A program made the translations under genes and the position numbers. From Pseudomonas sp. (lineage in GTDB: Bacteria > Pseudomonadota > Gammaproteobacteria > Pseudomonadales > Pseudomonadaceae): a DNA stretch of 6,428 nt. The stretch lies in assembly GCA_003523465.1 (NCBI GenBank), contig DQAA01000387.1, forward strand, positions 1,916 to 8,343, given 5' to 3'. Below are positions 1-6,428 of this stretch, one piece after another. The notes below the pieces were generated by a model. The model saw nothing but the letters and a program-made list of their open reading frames with translations. It searched no databases and was not told the origin of the DNA. Position 1 is the first letter of the stretch. The number at the start of each line of letters is the position of its first letter.

Positions 1-183
1 CGGGGGCTGAGCGACGTGGTTCGCAACCCGATCTATTCCACTGGCGTGGGCCTGCTGACCTACGGTCTGCAGAAACAGTCCGACGGCGTGCCAGTGCCAG
101 GTATCAGAAACGACAGCTATGGCGATGAACCGAAGGCCCCCGTGCTTGAGCGCTTCAAGCGTTGGGTCCAGGGAAACTTCTAA
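1..183 (+). CDS. ftsA: Cell division protein FtsA, C-terminal end (5' truncated by window)
   Basis: The frame is open from the first base and ends in TAA at 181-183, giving the last 60 residues of a protein that starts outside the window. FtsA is an actin-like ATPase that tethers FtsZ filaments to the inner face of the cytoplasmic membrane and recruits later division proteins. The segment LSDVVRNPIYSTGVGLL matches the end of the FtsA actin fold. A variable linker (about residues 27-47 of the fragment) follows, and then the extreme C-terminus APVLERFKRWVQGNF. That last stretch is basic and amphipathic, with F, W and F on one face, as expected for the membrane-targeting helix of FtsA. It lies 56 bp upstream of ftsZ on the same strand, the usual ftsA-ftsZ order of the dcw cluster, with no terminator between them, so the two are probably co-transcribed. 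The identification rests on the C-terminus plus the neighbouring gene. Confidence 0.93.
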   Translation, partial: RGLSDVVRNPIYSTGVGLLTYGLQKQSDGVPVPGIRNDSYGDEPKAPVLERFKRWVQGNF

Positions 184-239
184 GTTTCAAAAGCAGTAGT
201 GGTAGGCGCAAAAACTAGAGAAATGAAAGGAGAGGGAAA

Positions 240-1436
240 ATGTTCGAGCTCGTAGACAACGTCCCGCAAAGTCCGGTCATCAAAGTGATCGGCGTCGGTG
301 GCGGCGGTGGCAACGCCGTCAACCACATGGTCAAGAGCAGCATCGAAGGCGTCGAATTCATCTGCGCCAACACTGATGCTCAGGCCCTGAAAAACATCGG
401 TGCGCGCACCATTCTGCAACTGGGTACCGGCGTGACCAAGGGCCTGGGTGCGGGTGCCAACCCGGAAATCGGCCGTCAGGCCGCGCTGGAAGACCGCGAG
501 CGTATCGCCGAGGTGTTGCAGGGCACCAATATGGTCTTCATCACCACCGGCATGGGTGGTGGTACCGGTACCGGTGCCGCGCCGATCATTGCCGAAGTGG
601 CCAAGGAAATGGGCATCCTCACCGTTGCGGTGGTGACCCGTCCGTTCCCGTTCGAAGGCCGCAAGCGCATGCAGATCGCCGATGAAGGCATCCGCGCGCT
701 GGCCGACAGCGTCGACTCGCTGATCACCATCCCGAACGAAAAACTGCTGACCATCCTCGGCAAGGACGCCAGCCTGCTGTCGGCCTTCGCCAAGGCGGAC
801 GACGTTCTGGCCGGTGCCGTTCGCGGTATCTCCGACATCATCAAGCGCCCAGGCATGATCAACGTCGACTTTGCCGACGTGCGTACCGTGATGAGCGAAA
901 TGGGCATGGCGATGATGGGTACCGGCTGCGCCAGCGGTCCTAACCGTGCTCGCGAAGCCACCGAAGCGGCGATCCGCAACCCGTTGCTGGAAGACGTCAA
1001 CCTGCAGGGCGCCCGCGGCATCCTGGTGAACATCACCGCAGGTCCTGACCTGTCGCTGGGTGAATACTCCGACGTGGGTAGCATCATCGAGGCGTTCGCT
1101 TCCGATCACGCGATGGTCAAGGTCGGTACCGTGATCGATCCCGACATGCGCGACGAGCTGCACGTCACCGTGGTCGCCACCGGTCTGGGTGCGAAGATCG
1201 AGAAACCGGTCAAGATCATCGACAACACCCTGCAGACCGCGGCAGCCCAGGCTTCGAGCCCGGCTCCGGCGCCTGTGCGCAACGAGCAATCGGCCGTCAA
1301 CTATCGTGATCTGGAGCGTCCGACCGTGATGCGCAACCAGACCCACGCCGGTGCGGCAGCGGCTGCCAAGCTCAACCCGCAGGACGATCTGGATTACCTG
1401 GACATCCCGGCTTTCCTGCGTCGCCAGGCCGATTGA
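240..1436 (+). CDS. ftsZ: Cell division protein FtsZ, tubulin-like GTPase
   Basis: FtsZ polymerises with GTP into the Z-ring at midcell and organises the septal wall machinery. The 398-residue product is full length. The nucleotide-binding loop GVGGGGGNAVNHM lies at 18-30, and the tubulin signature GGGTGTG at 106-112. The T7 synergy loop NVDFADV (208-214) carries the catalytic acidic residues D210 and D213, which complete the GTPase site of the next subunit. The globular domain ends near residue 318. A short Ala/Pro/Gln-rich flexible linker (about 325-380) follows, and then the conserved C-terminal peptide LDYLDIPAFLRRQAD (384-398), the docking site for FtsA, ZipA and regulators. The ATG at 240 is supported by AAGGAG at 227-232 with 7 bp spacing and by the standard N-terminus MFELVDNVPQ. 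No intrinsic terminator with a T-run follows before lpxC, so read-through into lpxC is possible. All key residues are present. Confidence 0.99.
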   Translation: MFELVDNVPQSPVIKVIGVGGGGGNAVNHMVKSSIEGVEFICANTDAQALKNIGARTILQLGTGVTKGLGAGANPEIGRQAALEDRERIAEVLQGTNMVFITTGMGGGTGTGAAPIIAEVAKEMGILTVAVVTRPFPFEGRKRMQIADEGIRALADSVDSLITIPNEKLLTILGKDASLLSAFAKADDVLAGAVRGISDIIKRPGMINVDFADVRTVMSEMGMAMMGTGCASGPNRAREATEAAIRNPLLEDVNLQGARGILVNITAGPDLSLGEYSDVGSIIEAFASDHAMVKVGTVIDPDMRDELHVTVVATGLGAKIEKPVKIIDNTLQTAAAQASSPAPAPVRNEQSAVNYRDLERPTVMRNQTHAGAAAAAKLNPQDDLDYLDIPAFLRRQAD

Positions 1437-1470
1437 TGGAATTTATCAGGGGTATTAGGGTGATTGGTGT

Positions 1471-1512
1471 TCAGCAAAGGTTGGGTCTGTTATCATCCCC
1501 AGCCTTTGTTGA
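1471..1512. repeat. Imperfect 15-bp inverted repeat between ftsZ and lpxC
   Basis: The left arm TCAGCAAAGGTTGGG (1471-1485) and right arm CCCAGCCTTTGTTGA (1498-1512) are reverse complements at 13 of 15 positions. The loop is TCTGTTATCATC (1486-1497). Both non-Watson-Crick positions (1481 with 1502, 1474 with 1509) would be G-U pairs in RNA, so an ftsZ read-through transcript could form an uninterrupted 15-bp stem. The loop contains the candidate lpxC -10 element. No T-run follows, so it is not a classical intrinsic terminator. It could be an operator, an mRNA-stabilising or processing hairpin, or a weak terminator. The repeat itself is directly visible; its role is unknown. Confidence 0.8.
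1488..1496 (+). promoter_or_regulatory. Candidate extended -10 promoter for lpxC
   Basis: TGTTATCAT reads as a TGn extended -10 (TG at 1488-1489) joined to TATCAT (1491-1496), five of six matches to TATAAT. No good -35 is seen at 16-18 bp: TGTTCA at 1468-1473 has a 17-bp spacer but only three matches, and TTGGTG at 1464-1469 is 21 bp away. Initiation would fall near 1503 and give a leader of about 45 nt. That lpxC has its own promoter is plausible but inferred from the motif alone. Confidence 0.45.
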
Positions 1513-2460
<948 letters not shown>

Positions 2461-2483
2461 GCTCGAATACTCTCTCTAGTTTT

Positions 2484-2509
2484 AAGGCCGCCCTCGGGCG
2501 GCCTTTTTT
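2484..2509 (+). terminator. Intrinsic terminator after lpxC
   Basis: GGCCGCCC (2486-2493) and GGGCGGCC (2496-2503) are perfect complements, forming a GC-rich stem best drawn with a CTCG tetraloop. Flanking AA (2484-2485) pairs with the first two bases of a six-T run (2504-2509). It starts 24 bp after the lpxC stop and closes the dcw-side transcription unit. Read on the minus strand, the same hairpin is followed only by TTAAAA, so it could serve as a weak terminator for the convergent dciA gene. An 8-bp palindrome TTCCGGAA (2512-2519) lies just beyond. Confidence 0.93.
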
Positions 2510-2532
2510 ATTTCCGGAAGAGCAGCGGAGGG

Positions 2533-2544
2533 CCCTGTGGGAGC
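2533..2544. repeat. REP-like remnant between lpxC and dciA
   Basis: CCCTGTGGGAGC includes the 11-base string CCTGTGGGAGC, which matches, from memory, one end of the roughly 35-bp REP element abundant between convergent genes in Pseudomonas putida and relatives. The continuation expected in a full element (a GC-rich inverted repeat) is missing, because the sequence runs straight into the dciA stop codon at 2548-2550. It is either a decayed or truncated REP or a chance match. Confidence 0.35.
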
Positions 2545-2547
2545 ACC

Positions 2548-3012
2548 TCAAGATTTATCTTTATTGCTCTTGCGATGACTCGCCAAGCGCTCCAGCGCCG
2601 CCCGCAGGTTCGGATCCGTGATCCCCTCCGCCGTGGCCTGGATGGTCTCTGCCGACTTGTCGGAGATGTCGATGACATGGCTGGGAGTGCGGGGTGTACC
2701 AGTCACCGGCTGCACCTTGAACAGGATCCGGCTCAGGCTGGCGAAGACTTCCAGCTGCTGCAACTGACGCTGCAAGCGCTTCTGCTGGTAACGCAGGCGC
2801 GTGGCCCAGTGGCCGTCGGTGACGATCAGCGTCAGCGTGCCTTCACGCCAGGTCGCCACATGGCAATGCTCCCGGGCGGCCGGCTGCAACTGGCTTTCCA
2901 CCAGGCGCTGCAATTGCGCCAGGCGTTGCGCCTGGTTGAACAGTGCCTTGAGAGGACGTGCTTCGCGCAGCAATACGCCGGGCGCGCGGGCAGGGGAGAG
3001 GCGATAGGCCAT
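2548..3012 (-). CDS. dciA: DUF721 family protein, probable replicative-helicase loader/operator DciA
   Basis: The 154-residue product matches the DUF721/DciA family. In bacteria that lack DnaC, DciA binds the replicative helicase DnaB and promotes its loading at the origin. The family core is recognisable at about 35-95: a helix, then EGTLTLIVTDGHWATRLRY (about 57-75), the strand-loop-strand with the conserved Trp, then a basic Gln/Arg-rich helix (77-88) as in the KH-like fold. The C-terminal part (about 101-154) is a low-complexity linker followed by a likely helix, ITDPNLRAALERLASH, and a basic tail. There is no signal peptide or membrane segment. The ATG at 3012 has AGGTG 5 bp upstream (3018-3022). 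The gene is convergent with lpxC (87 bp between stops) and divergent from secA, so it is its own transcription unit. It sits where enterobacteria have secM. Family membership is confident from pattern and position; the DciA role is transferred from the family. Confidence 0.85.
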   Translation of the reverse strand: MAYRLSPARAPGVLLREARPLKALFNQAQRLAQLQRLVESQLQPAAREHCHVATWREGTLTLIVTDGHWATRLRYQQKRLQRQLQQLEVFASLSRILFKVQPVTGTPRTPSHVIDISDKSAETIQATAEGITDPNLRAALERLASHRKSNKDKS

Positions 3013-3039
3013 GATGACACCTGGGGGAACGATTCCGGC

Positions 3040-3048
3040 ATCTTAACA
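3040..3048 (-). promoter_or_regulatory. Candidate extended -10 promoter for dciA
   Basis: Read on the minus strand, TGTTAAGAT gives a TGn extended -10 (TG at 3048-3047) followed by TAAGAT (3045-3040). Initiation near 3033 would leave a leader of about 20 nt carrying the AGGTG ribosome binding site. No convincing -35 is visible. It is inferred from motif and spacing only. Confidence 0.4.
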
Positions 3049-3145
3049 GATCACCCGCAAGGGGCTGGAGAGCCGCTATCCACGTGAATCTTGACCCGTG
3101 CGGGTTGAAGTTGAGGAAAAAGCCCTTATTGTAAAAAAGCCCCGT

Positions 3146-3157
3146 CACAGCGCTGTG
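3146..3157. repeat. Perfect 12-bp palindrome upstream of secA
   Basis: CACAGCGCTGTG is an exact inverted repeat with no spacer, ending 45 bp before the candidate secA -10 box. The symmetry and position suit a dimeric DNA-binding protein, but I do not recognise the operator. Confidence 0.5.
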
Positions 3158-3202
3158 CCAGCATCGTGGAACACCACCACTTTCCTCACCATCGTTTCCG
3201 GG

Positions 3203-3208
3203 TAGAAT
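3203..3208 (+). promoter_or_regulatory. Candidate secA promoter -10
   Basis: TAGAAT within GGGTAGAATGC matches five of six bases of the sigma70 -10 consensus and is a common form in Pseudomonas promoters. The -35 is poor: CTTTCC (3180-3185) at 17 bp has two matches. Initiation near 3215 would give a secA leader of about 78 nt. The leader can form a small hairpin, GGGCG (3241-3245) with CGCCC (3257-3261), upstream of the ribosome binding site. Confidence 0.5.
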
Positions 3209-3277
3209 GCTCGTTCGCATGCGGCCAATACGGGCTGCACGGGCGACTCACGGGGCCGCCCTCCATCCCTATGTGTG

Positions 3278-3282
3278 GAAGA
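3278..3282 (+). promoter_or_regulatory. Ribosome binding site that sets the secA start
   Basis: GGAAG at 3278-3282 lies 10 bp before ATG 3293. The in-frame GTG at 3275 overlaps this site, has no Shine-Dalgarno of its own, and would add six residues (MEDPAD) not expected in SecA, so ATG 3293 is chosen. Confidence 0.65.
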
Positions 3283-3292
3283 TCCTGCCGAT

Positions 3293-6028
<2,736 letters not shown>

Positions 6029-6053
6029 TCGAGCCGCGTCACGCTGAAACATG

Positions 6054-6094
6054 AACACCACGCCGCGACCGGTTCCCACCGTCGCGGCGTTGTT
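6054..6094 (+). repeat. Long hairpin after secA (hairpin 1)
   Basis: ACGCCGCGAC (6060-6069) pairs perfectly with GTCGCGGCGT (6081-6090). GGT (6071-6073) pairs with ACC (6078-6080) around a TCCC loop, leaving C6070 bulged. AACA (6054-6057) can extend the base by pairing with TGTT (6091-6094) if 6058-6059 bulge. It begins 26 bp after the secA stop. No T-run follows, so it may protect the 3' end or pause polymerase rather than terminate alone. Confidence 0.8.
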
Positions 6095-6104
6095 CCATCT
6101 CAAG

Positions 6105-6134
6105 CACCGTCCAATCGCCGACGGTGAATTTTTT
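6105..6134 (+). terminator. Intrinsic terminator between secA and argJ (hairpin 2)
   Basis: CACCGTC (6105-6111) pairs with GACGGTG (6120-6126) across an 8-nt loop, followed by AA and six T (6129-6134). This looks like a functional intrinsic terminator ending the secA transcript. It stops only 2 bp before the argJ ribosome binding site AGGAG (6137-6141), so it could also act as an attenuator for any transcript reaching argJ from upstream. Confidence 0.75.
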
Positions 6135-6148
6135 CTAGGAGCGCTTTC

Positions 6149-6428
6149 ATGGCTGTTGGTCTTGGTCCTTTGCCAACGTTGCACCCGGTTCCAGGTTGCG
6201 AACTCGGTATCGCCTCTGCCGGCATCAAGCGCCCAGGGCGCAAGGATGTGGTGGTGATGCGCTGCGCCGAAGGCTCCAGCGTCGCTGGCGTGTTCACCCT
6301 GAACGCTTTCTGCGCAGCTCCCGTGATCATCGCCAAGCAGCGCGTGCAGGGCACCGTGCGTTACCTGCTGACCAACACCGGTAATGCCAACGCCGGTACC
6401 GGCGCCCCGGGCCTGGCCGCCGCCGAGC
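6149..6428 (+). CDS. argJ: Glutamate N-acetyltransferase / amino-acid acetyltransferase ArgJ, N-terminal part (3' truncated by window)
   Basis: Only the first 93 codons are in the window; the frame stays open to the edge. ArgJ transfers the acetyl group from N-acetylornithine to glutamate, releasing ornithine and keeping the acetylated arginine pathway cyclic; some members also make N-acetylglutamate from acetyl-Co[21 protein letters not shown], then [31 protein letters not shown] and [13 protein letters not shown] match the ArgJ N-terminus; the last carries the conserved NxGNANAxTG signature. The autocleavage threonine that splits the precursor into alpha and beta chains lies beyond the window, so I cannot check it. 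The ATG at 6149 has AGGAG (6137-6141) with 7 bp spacing. It lies 120 bp after secA, immediately behind a terminator-like hairpin. I find no clear -10/-35 pair for it, so how it is transcribed is open. Confidence 0.96.
   Translation, partial: MAVGLGPLPTLHPVPGCELGIASAGIKRPGRKDVVVMRCAEGSSVAGVFTLNAFCAAPVIIAKQRVQGTVRYLLTNTGNANAGTGAPGLAAAE

Larger units (their letters stand above)
3013..3292. other. dciA-secA divergent intergenic region
   Basis: This 280-bp gap between two divergent genes holds the dciA and secA candidate promoters. It also holds a short dyad ACCCGTGCGGGT (3094-3105), a direct repeat AAAAAGCCC (3117-3125 and 3135-3143), a perfect 12-bp palindrome (3146-3157), and a leader with a possible overlapping small ORF (3219-3311). 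A weaker possible + strand promoter is TTGAAG (3105-3110) with TATTGT (3127-3132) at 16 bp. I see no recognisable secM-like gene, no FxxxxWIxxxxGIRAGP arrest motif, and no remnant of the M23 peptidase gene that I recall lying here in some other pseudomonads. Confidence 0.7.

Noticed and set aside
556..576. Repetitive GGTACCGGTACC run in ftsZ
   Set aside because: It encodes the invariant tubulin signature GGGTGTG with preferred Gly and Thr codons, so the repetition is explained by the protein.
1272..1290. Shared APVRN peptide in the FtsZ linker and the SecA C-terminal linker (also near 5933)
   Set aside because: Both occurrences are in low-constraint Ala/Pro-rich linkers. Five residues is too short to claim a shared binding motif.
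180..1346. A 388-codon minus-strand open frame opposite ftsZ
   Set aside because: Shadow of ftsZ codon bias; rich in His, Asp and Gly, with no known motif and no plausible promoter or ribosome binding site.
2575..3087. A 170-codon plus-strand open frame opposite dciA
   Set aside because: The minus-strand frame shows the DUF721 pattern, a ribosome binding site and a family-typical length. The plus frame is Arg/Gln/Leu-rich without a motif.
3275..3292. GTG at 3275 as the secA start
   Set aside because: It would add MEDPAD, overlaps the ribosome binding site that serves ATG 3293, and disagrees with the usual SecA N-terminus [10 protein letters not shown].
3219..3292. A SecM-type arrest peptide before secA
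   Set aside because: No ORF here has a signal sequence or the FxxxxWIxxxxGIRAGP arrest motif. The small ORF is kept only as a possible leader ORF.
6051..6257. A 68-codon plus-strand frame starting in the secA-argJ gap
   Set aside because: Its start lies inside hairpin 1 with no ribosome binding site, and it runs through the argJ start in another frame, whereas argJ has a good AGGAG and a conserved N-terminus.

Overview
The window is a stretch of chromosome from a Pseudomonas-type gammaproteobacterium. It is GC-rich with GC-rich third codon positions. The proteins match what I know of Pseudomonas FtsZ (398 aa), LpxC (303 aa, zinc ligands H78/H237/D241), SecA (911 aa, SEC-C zinc tail) and ArgJ (N-terminus [10 protein letters not shown]). 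An 11-base string also resembles one end of the Pseudomonas putida-type REP repeat. I cannot name the species.

Layout, left to right: the last 60 codons of ftsA (1-183, +); ftsZ (240-1436, +); a 112-bp gap with a striking dyad and a candidate promoter; lpxC (1549-2460, +) followed by a classical intrinsic terminator (2484-2509); a DUF721 gene, very likely dciA (2548-3012, -), convergent with lpxC and divergent from secA; a 280-bp regulatory gap with candidate promoters in both directions and a perfect 12-bp palindrome; secA (3293-6028, +); a 120-bp gap with two hairpins, the second an intrinsic terminator directly before the next ribosome binding site; and the first 93 codons of argJ (6149 to the edge, +).

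This is the distal end of the division and cell-wall (dcw) cluster joined to essential housekeeping genes. FtsA and FtsZ build the cytokinetic ring, LpxC commits UDP-sugar to lipid A synthesis, DciA supports loading of the replicative helicase, SecA drives protein export, and ArgJ recycles acetyl groups in arginine synthesis. Where enterobacteria carry secM upstream of secA, this window has dciA on the opposite strand, so SecM-type control of secA is not visible.

I found no undescribed multi-gene system; every gene belongs to a known conserved family. The points worth a second look are non-coding: the dyad around the lpxC promoter, the overlapping alternative hairpins before argJ, the secA leader with an overlapping upstream ORF, and a REP-like remnant. 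There is no CRISPR array, tRNA, rRNA or insertion sequence.
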